NCBI GenBank assembly: GCA_900208305.1
Contig: OAPG01000008.1
Coordinates: 620,001-684,000, forward strand
Length of the DNA: 64,000 bases
Origin: Melanopsichium pennsylvanicum
Taxonomy: Eukaryota > Basidiomycota > Ustilaginomycetes > Ustilaginales
Direction of reading: 5' to 3'
Both the position numbers and the translations under genes were made by a program. The notes beneath the pieces are model-generated. The model was not told the DNA's origin, did not search any database, and saw only the letters and a program-made list of their open reading frames with translations. Below are positions 1 through 9,110 of this stretch, piece by piece; the first letter of the stretch is position 1, and each line of letters begins with the position of its first letter.

Positions 1-1890
1 ATAGAACGCCGGGAAGCCGAACCACATGGCCTGTCGCTCTTCTATAATGCTATCTGTTCTTGCAGCAGACTAGGCAAGCGAATACAACATGTTTCTAATC
101 CCTCCTTGCCCAATTACACCCTCAAAGAACCTGTTGAAATCATACGTGAAACAAAGCGGTTCCACGGAAGTCACCATGAACAACTTATATCGCCCAATCG
201 AACTGCGTCTGTACCGTCCATCGTGTCGGAAAGTAACACTTATCGGGCTCCAACCATAGAATACTCAACAGCGCGAAAAGATTGCATACCATGAGGACAG
301 AAGTTTGAACGAGCACAATCCGCACGGATGGAAGGGTCGGGGATTGGAAAGGCCGAGAGAGATCAACGCTTCAGAGCAGCAATAGCCTCCGGAAGGAAAC
401 AAAAAAGCTATTTTACGCCAGGATCGCCTTTAGCAGGACCGCCTCTAGCAGAGCTCTCCTGATAGCGACCAAGCTCTCGACCGTGTAACTTTGCATGTGG
501 GTTTGGATGTTTGGTGAGAAAAGGAGGGAAAACGAATGCTGCAGACAAGAAGATAGTAATTTACTGTAAATTTTACACTGTATTTGTATCGCAGCGTTGC
601 CGGTTCAAACAAATTCGTTTGATTGGGAGCGAGACCCACGCCTACCTGTACTGTAATTCACAGTAAGGCAAGTTTACATTTCTTTTTGCAACCTCAAACG
701 CCGACCGTAACCGCTCACACTATGCCGTTGTATTTTCTCTCTCCTTTTTATTGAATACTGCCTCGCCAATCGGTTTGACTCAAGCCTTTTGACGTCGGCA
801 TGAACAAGCACAAATTTAGGCAACGCGATTTGAAGAAAAACCTATTTGTAGGCATCTATTTGTCCTGCTGCAACAAGCCCGCGTTGATTGCAAGGGTTAA
901 CGCATGGCCACCACCTGCACAGTTTGTTTAGTTTATTCGGATTTGACATTGGCGATGTGCAGACTTGAGTACAGTAGACTACGAGCGGAAATCTGAAGCC
1001 CGGGTGCAAAACTGTCTGTGTTGTCATTGCTTGGCTTTGTATGGATTTCAAAGCGTTGGACGCAGCAGAACTTTTTTGGTTCCTGATCAACTCTCGGTTA
1101 GCAGCGAGGGACAGGAGGAGGTCAGTAACTTATTCAAACGAATTCTGACAATGACGAGCGGGGTCCCAGATGCACGGCGACGGGCTTTGGGCACGACGAG
1201 TTTCAATTTTTCGATTTTGATCACTTCTTTGTGGGCTTAAGCTTTCCCCCGCCTTGCCGCCGTGAATGGAGCAAGTTTACCAAATTGCAAAAGCGAGCTG
1301 CTCACACTACAGTGCGAAACTCCATCATAGCCCTGTGTCAAACCGCCACTCCATCTCCCACTCTCCAATTCATCTCAACGAGGATTGCTCTTTCCATCTC
1401 TACTTTATCTCTGCCTCATCATCCCCACCAACTGCAATCATCGTTCGTCCATCGATTGATGGGGTCAGCCACACTTACCACTTTTAGCTCCTCGATAAGT
1501 CGCTTGAATTCTCGCAAAACATCTCCGACGCTCCATCTATACTTTTGCATTTCCAAAAACACTGGCAAGCTGATTTGGACTTTTCAGCGTAGGGTCAGAC
1601 ACGACATTACATCCACCTTGGTCACTCGTCACATCGAAAAACTACGTCACAGGTCATCACATGCTTTCTCTGTAGCTACCGAACCACCTGGGCACCTTCT
1701 CATCGGGCGTCTCGCTGCAGCAGACCTGTAGCAGCAGACGGCGCCACGCCCACTTATCAGTCATCCCATATCGGTCCATCCGGTGCCGCGAGAACTCATC
1801 TTCACTGCGCGTCCCACCCGGAACATCCGAAACGTGTTCATCATCCCTGCAAGACCTGCAATAGCCGTGCTCAATTTCATAGCTGCAAAG
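1..1890. other. 5' flank without a recognisable gene
   Basis: No reading frame here resembles a protein family I know, and the short frames present look like chance. The segment probably contains the promoter and 5' leader of the peroxiredoxin-like gene that follows. It holds three copies or near copies of a palindromic word: TTACTGTAA at 561-569, TACTGTAA at 649-656 and CACAGTAA at 659-666. A tRNA-like B-box string near 602 has no matching cloverleaf. Confidence 0.5.
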
Positions 1891-4212
1891 ATGCCACACC
1901 TTCCTCGAATGCCAGCATTCCCGATCGCAGGAGAGCGCTCCATCCTCACTGCCGCTGGTGCCGCCCTCAAAATTCCTGCCAAGGAGAAAGATTCGCCTCT
2001 CATCGGCCAATTCGCACCCGAAATCTTTGCTCGGGATCACTTGGGCAGAACAGTCTCCCTCCATGCCACCATTGCTTTAGGCCGTCCAATTGTTCTTTAC
2101 TTCTTCCCTCTTGCTGGTTCGCCGCATTGCACAAAGGAATCGTGTTCGTTCCGTGATGCCGTCGGAACCTCGCCCATCTTCAACGACCTCAATGCTGTAG
2201 TGATTGGTGTATCTCAAGACCCTCCAACGAGGAGCAAACGCTTTGTCGACGAGCATCATCTCGGCTTCCGCATTCTACATGATGAGAATCGACAGATCAT
2301 GGATGCATGGGGTGTAGGCAGAGGCTTGCTGGGCTTGATCGATGGTCGATGTACATTCATCATTGATCACGAGGGCGTGGTCAGGGCCATGTTAGATGGT
2401 GTGTGGGATTATCAAGGGCACAGAAATTTCGCCGAGAAATGGCTGTGTCGAATCGAGCACGAGCTGTCTGGCAGGCAAAGGTTCTACGTAGAGCACGAGG
2501 GCGATGAGTCATCGGCGGTGGATGAGATCGAAGGGAACGTGAAGGTTGTTTACGGTGACGCCGTGCCGGGAAGAGGGATTGCGATGGCTCCCAGACACGG
2601 TGCTGCGCCCGAAGCCAACAAGAAGAAAGATTCAAAGCCATCGCAACAATCCAAATTGGAATCGCTCAGCGTCGCAGCAGAAGCAAATGCAAACTCGATG
2701 AGCAGAGCAAAATCTAAAAGGAATCTCAGGATTTGGTTGCGTCCCACGGAATCTTCAGCTGGCGTCTACGATGAGCCCCTCTACGTGGATTTCAAGTCCG
2801 CCAATCGCAATCTTGATGACGTGCAGCAGAGAACCAAAGCGATCGAATCTTCCTCGAGGGCTGCTTCATCAAAGAGCGCCGAAAAGGTGGCTACTCGCAT
2901 GCGGTCTCTTCGCCTTGACAATTTGACGGAGAATCCGGCGTTAACGGTGCGAGATTTCGCAGCATCCGAACAGCTCCATCCTCGATCCAGGCAGGATTCT
3001 AGCTCTGGTTCCGCTGGTTGGGCCACGCCGAGCACCGTCTCGGCAAGATCCATCTCGACCAGTGATACCAGCCATACCAGCCCGGGCGAGAAGGATTCTC
3101 AGGGACATGCAGCAAGTCTTACAGCTGCCCTCAAAAATGGGCTCGCTACAGCCGAGTTGGAGAGATCTGATTCATCTCGACGCCGAAATGCGCTCGAATC
3201 AGCTACCAGCAACGGTCTACCCGCTTCCAAGTCGGTAGTGACGAGCGCGAGAAGCAGCTCACTGCTGAAGAAGGCATCGAACGAGAAGGTTTCTGCCTTC
3301 GCCGCAGCTGCATCTCCGGACGCCCGCACAACTTCAGTTTCTCCAGAGGAAGACGGTACAATCTATGCGAATGGCAATATCGCCCGCATGCCTCTTCTCC
3401 CCGCTTCTGCAATTGGCGGTGAACGTAGCGTCGATTCCATGGCGACGATCCTCGATCGTCGAACTGGCAATCGCATTCACGATATTTCAACAGACTCAAA
3501 CTTTTCTATTAGCAGTAAAAGCTCATTGCCCGTGCCGCCACGGCCCAGCACAAGGAATTTGAACGGCAGCGCAATTGCTGCTGCTGCCAGTGCAAGGTTA
3601 CTAAAGTCGGCAGCGCCTTCGCCTACGGTGGCCAGCAAGGTAGACAGCACGACTCAATCGATGGTAGCTCGATCCGATACTTCAACGTCACATAGCGAGA
3701 CTAGCGATGAGGATGGATGCGCAACTGATCGCGGGAACAATGCTGGTACGAATAATAGTTGTTCATCTGGCCTCGATGCTCGACGCAAAGTGTCTGACGG
3801 CCAGGATGCCAACCATCGCATTGCTCCACCCCTGACCAAGAAATCTCCCAAGCGTCGCGTCCTACCCCCGCAACCACCCCTGCCCTCATACGCCCCACCC
3901 GTTTCCCCATCCACGTCTCCCTCGGCATCCTACATTACCTGGGCGCCGCAGCAAGCGCCGACATTACTGCGATCACTTCGAACAGCGTCGAGTTTGGCTT
4001 CACCCAGCACTTGTTTCCATGCTACCCACTCAAACTCCATATCTGGTACCGAGGAAGCCAGGTTGATGGAAAGGAGGTTGAGCAACACACCGAGTCTGGC
4101 ACCTTCGGTGGTGTCTGTTTGCGAGGGGAGTGTGGTGAATGGGAGCGAGTATGGTGATTATAGTCCATCGCTTGCTGGTAGTACACATACGTTTGGTGGA
4201 TTGGAGGATTAA
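1891..4212 (+). CDS. PrxQ/BCP-type peroxiredoxin domain protein with long disordered tail
   Basis: The predicted 773-aa protein begins with an AhpC/TSA thioredoxin-fold domain at about residues 33-190. The peroxidatic cysteine lies in SPHCTKESC (Cys80), followed five residues later by Cys85. This CxxxxC spacing is that of the PrxQ/BCP class, which reduces hydroperoxides using thioredoxin; the yeast nuclear member is Dot5. After about residue 200 the protein becomes a Ser/Ala/Thr-rich low-complexity tail of some 560 residues, with a proline-rich stretch (PPQPPLPSYAPP) near residue 660 and no recognised domain. PrxQ proteins are normally 150-220 aa, so the tail is exceptional. The ATG at 1891 was chosen because it is the first in frame; the frame extends upstream only from a GTG at 1783. 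An upstream exon is possible. The peroxidase domain is confident; the role of the tail is unknown. Confidence 0.8.
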   Translation: MPHLPRMPAFPIAGERSILTAAGAALKIPAKEKDSPLIGQFAPEIFARDHLGRTVSLHATIALGRPIVLYFFPLAGSPHCTKESCSFRDAVGTSPIFNDLNAVVIGVSQDPPTRSKRFVDEHHLGFRILHDENRQIMDAWGVGRGLLGLIDGRCTFIIDHEGVVRAMLDGVWDYQGHRNFAEKWLCRIEHELSGRQRFYVEHEGDESSAVDEIEGNVKVVYGDAVPGRGIAMAPRHGAAPEANKKKDSKPSQQSKLESLSVAAEANANSMSRAKSKRNLRIWLRPTESSAGVYDEPLYVDFKSANRNLDDVQQRTKAIESSSRAASSKSAEKVATRMRSLRLDNLTENPALTVRDFAASEQLHPRSRQDSSSGSAGWATPSTVSARSISTSDTSHTSPGEKDSQGHAASLTAALKNGLATAELERSDSSRRRNALESATSNGLPASKSVVTSARSSSLLKKASNEKVSAFAAAASPDARTTSVSPEEDGTIYANGNIARMPLLPASAIGGERSVDSMATILDRRTGNRIHDISTDSNFSISSKSSLPVPPRPSTRNLNGSAIAAAASARLLKSAAPSPTVASKVDSTTQSMVARSDTSTSHSETSDEDGCATDRGNNAGTNNSCSSGLDARRKVSDGQDANHRIAPPLTKKSPKRRVLPPQPPLPSYAPPVSPSTSPSASYITWAPQQAPTLLRSLRTASSLASPSTCFHATHSNSISGTEEARLMERRLSNTPSLAPSVVSVCEGSVVNGSEYGDYSPSLAGSTHTFGGLED

Positions 4213-5036
4213 AGTCAACTTGAAACTCAAACTCAACCTAGGGTACCTGTGGAAGGAGAAATAATATATATATACAGTATTCGATTTCCCATTGCGCTTT
4301 TGTTGTTTGTGCTTGATTTGTACATACCGAATGTGTTTTTTTTTTACACAGTGGATTTGGTTTTGCACCTAGTTCACGTACTGTTTATGTGGAAAAAGTC
4401 TTCCGCCACGTTTACGATTCTGTTTGCTCGTCGCACAGTCTTGTTGATCACCATCATGTTTTTTTAGTAGCAACGATATACGATTGTACGAAATGAAATG
4501 CACCTTAAATATGGGTCAGAGAAATATGGTTTGAAACTTTTTTTTTTTTTTTTTTTTTTAGACTCTTTATGAGGTCAGAATGATATTTATTTTAAAGCGA
4601 TAAAGCAGGTTGCAAGTGATGGGTAACCAAATCGAAAAGTTAAGACTTGGGGGATTTTTTTTTTTAATAATAGTGTTCGAATTCAGCCAAACTGCATTTT
4701 CAACTACAAACATTTTTTTTTTTAATCACTGAGTTTGTTGAAAAAAAAAAAAAAAAAAACGAAATTTTTTGTAAAGCTGGCGAAGTGGTTGCCAACTTTC
4801 ACACATCAATTATCTTGATCAATCCTTTTTTTTTTTTAAAACCTCATAATTATAATCTATGATATTCACTCTACACTTATGCCAAGTTCGAGAGGGTTTT
4901 TTTTTGTTTTGTTTTGGTGATGGCGAGGCCTAATTTTTAAAAAAATTCCAAAATTTCCCAACACATACAGCACGTCAACCCAAGTATCCCCCTTTTTTTT
5001 TTCTCTATATATATGTGGGTGATCTTGTTCAGATAC
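4213..5036. other. Homopolymer-rich intergenic spacer
   Basis: No gene is visible. The stretch is packed with T and A runs: about 21 T near 4539-4559, T runs near 4657, 4711, 4826 and 4993, and an A run near 4741-4759. It lies between the 3' end of the peroxiredoxin-like gene and the poly(A) end of the LINE. Confidence 0.6.
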
Positions 5037-5048
5037 TGCACACAATGG

Positions 5049-5050
<2 letters not shown>
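5037..5050. repeat. LINE target-site duplication, copy next to poly(A) end
   Basis: TGCACACAATGGTT occurs here and identically at 10936-10949, flanking the retrotransposon exactly. The bases just outside differ (C at 5036, G at 10935), so the duplication is 14 bp. The last two T residues could also belong to the poly(A) tail. Confidence 0.92.

Positions 5051-5075
<25 letters not shown>
5051..5075 (-). repeat. LINE poly(A) tail
   Basis: An uninterrupted T run on the plus strand is the poly(A) end of the minus-strand element. It abuts the target duplication directly, as target-primed reverse transcription predicts. The T run begins at 5049 if the last two bases of the duplication are counted. 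Confidence 0.9.
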
Positions 5076-5079
<4 letters not shown>

Positions 5080-5309
5080 CATAAAGCCGACCCAGGCCTA
5101 AGGCCCATGCAGCTGATCACGTGAAGTTAGGTACAGGATCCGTGCGAAAGGAGAACATTGTGGGAGGGGGGGTCATGGAAACCGTGGGCACAAACAAGTC
5201 AGGGATAGAGGGAGGTGGTGGGTGAAGGGGATGATTTGGTGGTGGAAGCTTGCCGCAAAGCGTCGAGGTGAAAGGGAGGGTGCTGCGATTTGCCGTGTAG
5301 CCAACAAGG

Positions 5310-8300
5310 TTAAGGCCCCACTTTGTATGCGGGGAATCGGAGTTGGGCAAGTCTCAAAACCAGAGGGATAGCCTGCCGGTTGTTGAGGAGGTGGCGAAGC
5401 GACTGGGCGTGTCGCATTCCCAGAATCGACTTGACCACAGAACGGGCGGCGTTGAAACGAGGGCAAAGGATCAGGATGTGTAACACCGACTCCGGGACCC
5501 CACAAGTCTCGCAGAGTGGTGTGGTGATGCCTGGGACTCTTCGCCATAAGAGGTAGGGGCGGAGACCGTTATGTTGGGTCCTGAGCTGGACCAGAAGTGA
5601 GGACTGGGCTCGCGATAGGTTGTTGTGGAGCTTCCTTGCCATGCCTGGTGACATGGTATTAACGGATCGGTGCTTGCGGTTGCCCTTGCTCTCCCAGAGG
5701 GCCTGCCATTGCCCCAAGGTGTCGGCCAGTGTGTGGCGGAAGAGGGAGTGTTGGGAGGGCTGCTGCTCTCCCGCATGGTCTAAAAGTGTTCCAGCCTTGG
5801 CCATGAGGTCGGCCTCCTCGTTTCCGGGGATGTCTGCATGGCCTGGTATCCAATGAACCGTGACTAGGAAAGGAGCGGAGCGGAGCTGGTCCTGGAGGCG
5901 TCTGATGCGGACGTCGGTAGCTTGCCGCGACCCTATGGCCTGCACGGCGGCCTGCGAGTCCGACCATATGTTTAGGGGGCCCGGGATGGATAGGCTCAGG
6001 GCCGTCGCTATAGCCTCTTTGATGGCGCTGACTTCAGCGGTAAAAACAGTCTTGGAATCGTCCAGGCGGTGGCATGAGGAGGAAATGGTACGCATGGCAG
6101 AGTCCGTCACCACCACACCTGCCCCCACTTTGCCGTCAAGTTTTGAGCCATCTGTGAAGATGTGGTGGCTTGCATTGCCGGTGGTAGCAATCCACTGGTA
6201 CCAGCCACAGGCTTCGTCCTTTGAGGCTGCCACTTTGATAGTGGGGGGCTGTTGCCACGGCGGTGCTGCGGGGATGTGCCGTTCAAGGTTGGCGGCACTG
6301 TAGGTAGGGAAGTCGCGGAGTAGGGCATTGATGGGTCCCAGTCCTCGGATAGGTGGCACTCGCTGGGCTTGGTCTACAAGCTGTGAGGTTGGATGGGAGG
6401 CTGGGCTGGTTAGTAGTCGGAGGAGGGACCGAGCTTGGACTAGCTGAAGGCGAAGGGGGACAGGGAGCAGGCTGGCCTCAAAGTCTAGTGCAGTGGTACT
6501 GGTGGACTTGAAAGCGCCAGTGATGAAGATTGCAGCTGTGCGCTGGACCCTTTGGTAGCTTGCGCCAATTGTGCTGCTAGTTGTGACCGGTCCAGTGACA
6601 AAGACCGGGATGGCGTAATCAAGGATAGGAACAACCCCTCCCAGGTAGATCATCCGGAGGGCATGGTAGCTGAAGCCCCAAGTCCTCTTGCCCCAATGCA
6701 TGAGGGCCTGGAGTGCACGGGTGGCTTTAGCAACGGTGGAGTTGACATGGAGATCCCAGCGGCCATTAGACTGGAAGGTCAACCCAAGAATTTTGGACTG
6801 CTCCTGCACGGTGGCCTGTACGGTTCCAATCTCAACTGGTAGGCGCGCCAGATGTGGGCCGGCCATATATAGAACCTGGGTCTTTCCAGCATCAAATGAG
6901 GCTCCATGGCGTAGGGCCCACGTGGCTGCGGCATCTCCCGCGGTGCGGAGGCGGTCCTGTAGGGTCTCCATATTGGGGGCGCTGATGATCAGGTTCCAGT
7001 CGTCCACCCATCCTGTTGAAAGGGACTGTCCTTGTCTGCCAACCGAAATCTGGACAAGGCCGGATGAGTAGAAGAGCCAAAGAAGCTGAGAGACCGGGGA
7101 GCCCTGTGGAAGACCAACAGGGACTGGAATTAGGTCCGAAAGGATGCCGCCAATGGATAGTCGAGTTGTGCGGTTGGCCATGAAGGAGGTAGCCCACTTT
7201 ATAACGTGTGCGGGGATACCTGCCGCCGTGAGGTCATGCGCAAGGGGGCCAGGAAGGACGGCATTGTAGGCTCCCTTGACGTCTGCCAAGAGGATGGCAA
7301 CACAGAGGTGGTTGCGCTGTGCTGAGCGGGCAAATTGCCTGATGGCAAGGAGGGCATCTTGAGTTGCGCGTTTAGGGCGGCCGCCGTAGTGTGCTGGTGG
7401 CAGCAGGGGAAGTTCCTCAGCCGCATGCAGGATCCTCCTAGAGACCAGGCCTTCAAGCAGCTTGGCAGTGGTGTTGAGGAGCGAAATGGGCCTGTAGGCG
7501 TTGGGGGCACGGTAGTCCGGTTTGCCAGGTTTACGGATAACAACTGTGGTGGCGGTCTTCCACACCGAGGGGTGGTAGCCAACCGCAACGCAGTGGTTGA
7601 AGAGAGATGCCAGCACGGTGCCAAGGCCTTCCCAGTGAGCACTTATCTTTTGTAGGACCATCCATGGTATGCCATCTGGGCCTGGTGCCGTAAGTGGGGA
7701 GGCCCTGCGGATCTGTGCCAGGACTTCAGGGCCAGTAAAGTCTGGCCAAGGCATGGAGCGGTGGGGGAAATGGCCTGGAGAGTGTGAGCCAGCTGGCAGT
7801 GGCGCGTTTGCCGGCGCAAGCGGAGCAGGGGGGAAGAACTCGGTGGCCAATACTTCAGCTTGCTCAGGCGTGGTGCAAGCACTACCTGTGGGCGTCTGCA
7901 AAGGAGCAACCTCGGCTCTTGCACGCGGCCTTGCCGCGTTGGCAAGGCGCCACATGTTGCTTGCTGAGGCATCGCGGAGGCTATCCCGCATGTGGGTTCG
8001 CTTGGCATTCCGGATGCGGTCTTTGTATCGCCTCTTTGCCTGCTGGTATGCATCACGGTCCATATCCGCCCTGGAGGTTTGCCACGTACGGCGCAGCCTC
8101 TGGAGCGAGGAACGTTCCGTGCTTAAGTCCGGCGTCCACCAAGGTCTAGCGTAAGGGCTAGGGCGGCGAATAGGGCAGAAGGTCTCAACTCCGGTGCGCA
8201 GGCTCTCTGTCCACTTTTCCGCCCAAGTGTCTAGAGCCTCCGGGCTGAGGGGGTGGCCGGCTACGTGAGTCCATGCTGTCCATTCGTGTTCAAGCCATGA

Positions 8301-9110
8301 GGCCAGGGAGACCCAGTTGCACTTGTTGTAGTTGAAGCGGTCAGGGGACTTTGGGGCACTATCATCCAGTTGGAAGCAAGTGGTGACCAGGTCGTGGTCC
8401 GATCCATGGGCTTGTCCAGCCAGTTTGCAGTAGAGGACTTTCTCTGCTAGGCCTGGACTTGCCATGGTCAGGTCGAGGGTGGAGTGACTGCCTGCCGAGG
8501 ACGTGTACGTGGGTAGGCCTGGGGGTGTGACAAGGGACAGATTGCAGTCCGTCATGGCGTTGATCAACGCTTCGGCATGGCTACTGATGCGGAGGTAAGT
8601 GGGGCTCCACAAAGGGTGGTGGGTATTGAAGTCGCCAGCAATAATATTCTGCCACCTACGATCAACCAGGTCACGGAGCGTAGTGAGCAGAACCGGGAAA
8701 GAGGAGCCGGACCCTGGGGGGTTGTAGATGTTTGTGATGTTGACTTTGGAGCCATCTTGAAGAGTGAGCTCGATGCATAGGAGGTCCGGGTGGGAGGGTT
8801 CGATGACTCGGATATGTCCAGGTGCCCATTGGCGGTGTACATAGGTGATGACGCGAGGATGCCTGATGGGGTTTTGAGTGGAGGGTAGCCCCTGGAATTT
8901 GGGCGGCACAGGCCCCAGTGATCCATAAGCTCGCCAGCGGTGGTGTGAGATGGGGTTTTGGAAGATTGCAAAAGGTTCTTGAATGAGGACAATGTCCACA
9001 GGGTCAAGGGAGGAGTCATTGAGCAGAGAGTGGGTGATGGCGGTAGAACGGTGGCAATTAAGTTGCGCGATATGCAGTGATGGAGCTGCTAGTTGTTGGG
9101 CAGGGGCCAT
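5310..9110 (-). CDS. LINE ORF2: endonuclease / reverse transcriptase / RNase H polyprotein
   Basis: The 1266-aa protein nicks target DNA and copies the element RNA into the nick (target-primed reverse transcription). In order: an AP-endonuclease-like (EEP) domain at about residues 10-240 with GDFNTHHPLW and the SDH motif; reverse transcriptase at about 470-740 with motif A ADVKGAYNAV near 610, motif B GLPQGSPVS near 670 and catalytic WVDD near 700; RNase H at about 980-1100 with TDGSK, a glutamate in FTAEV, SDSQAA and HWIPGHADIPGNEEAD; and a C-terminal CCHC-like finger (CETC...HILILC) near 1203. All the usual acidic catalytic residues are present, so the enzyme may be active. Its ATG overlaps the ORF1 stop by one base (TAATG), which suggests translation by termination-reinitiation. 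The bulky W before VDD is less usual than F or Y. Confidence 0.95.
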   Translation of the reverse strand: MAPAQQLAAPSLHIAQLNCHRSTAITHSLLNDSSLDPVDIVLIQEPFAIFQNPISHHRWRAYGSLGPVPPKFQGLPSTQNPIRHPRVITYVHRQWAPGHIRVIEPSHPDLLCIELTLQDGSKVNITNIYNPPGSGSSFPVLLTTLRDLVDRRWQNIIAGDFNTHHPLWSPTYLRISSHAEALINAMTDCNLSLVTPPGLPTYTSSAGSHSTLDLTMASPGLAEKVLYCKLAGQAHGSDHDLVTTCFQLDDSAPKSPDRFNYNKCNWVSLASWLEHEWTAWTHVAGHPLSPEALDTWAEKWTESLRTGVETFCPIRRPSPYARPWWTPDLSTERSSLQRLRRTWQTSRADMDRDAYQQAKRRYKDRIRNAKRTHMRDSLRDASASNMWRLANAARPRARAEVAPLQTPTGSACTTPEQAEVLATEFFPPAPLAPANAPLPAGSHSPGHFPHRSMPWPDFTGPEVLAQIRRASPLTAPGPDGIPWMVLQKISAHWEGLGTVLASLFNHCVAVGYHPSVWKTATTVVIRKPGKPDYRAPNAYRPISLLNTTAKLLEGLVSRRILHAAEELPLLPPAHYGGRPKRATQDALLAIRQFARSAQRNHLCVAILLADVKGAYNAVLPGPLAHDLTAAGIPAHVIKWATSFMANRTTRLSIGGILSDLIPVPVGLPQGSPVSQLLWLFYSSGLVQISVGRQGQSLSTGWVDDWNLIISAPNMETLQDRLRTAGDAAATWALRHGASFDAGKTQVLYMAGPHLARLPVEIGTVQATVQEQSKILGLTFQSNGRWDLHVNSTVAKATRALQALMHWGKRTWGFSYHALRMIYLGGVVPILDYAIPVFVTGPVTTSSTIGASYQRVQRTAAIFITGAFKSTSTTALDFEASLLPVPLRLQLVQARSLLRLLTSPASHPTSQLVDQAQRVPPIRGLGPINALLRDFPTYSAANLERHIPAAPPWQQPPTIKVAASKDEACGWYQWIATTGNASHHIFTDGSKLDGKVGAGVVVTDSAMRTISSSCHRLDDSKTVFTAEVSAIKEAIATALSLSIPGPLNIWSDSQAAVQAIGSRQATDVRIRRLQDQLRSAPFLVTVHWIPGHADIPGNEEADLMAKAGTLLDHAGEQQPSQHSLFRHTLADTLGQWQALWESKGNRKHRSVNTMSPGMARKLHNNLSRAQSSLLVQLRTQHNGLRPYLLWRRVPGITTPLCETCGVPESVLHILILCPRFNAARSVVKSILGMRHAQSLRHLLNNRQAIPLVLRLAQLRFPAYKVGP

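Noticed and set aside
590..640. Possible tRNA from a GGTTCAAAC B-box-like string
   Set aside because: No matching A box or foldable acceptor, D and anticodon arms around it.
1231..1731. 166-codon plus-strand frame
   Set aside because: Opens at a non-ATG codon, Ser/His-rich with no family resemblance; it lies in the leader of the peroxiredoxin-like gene.
4668..4690. GTTCGAATTC as a tRNA T-loop
   Set aside because: Flanking AT-rich homopolymer sequence gives no cloverleaf.
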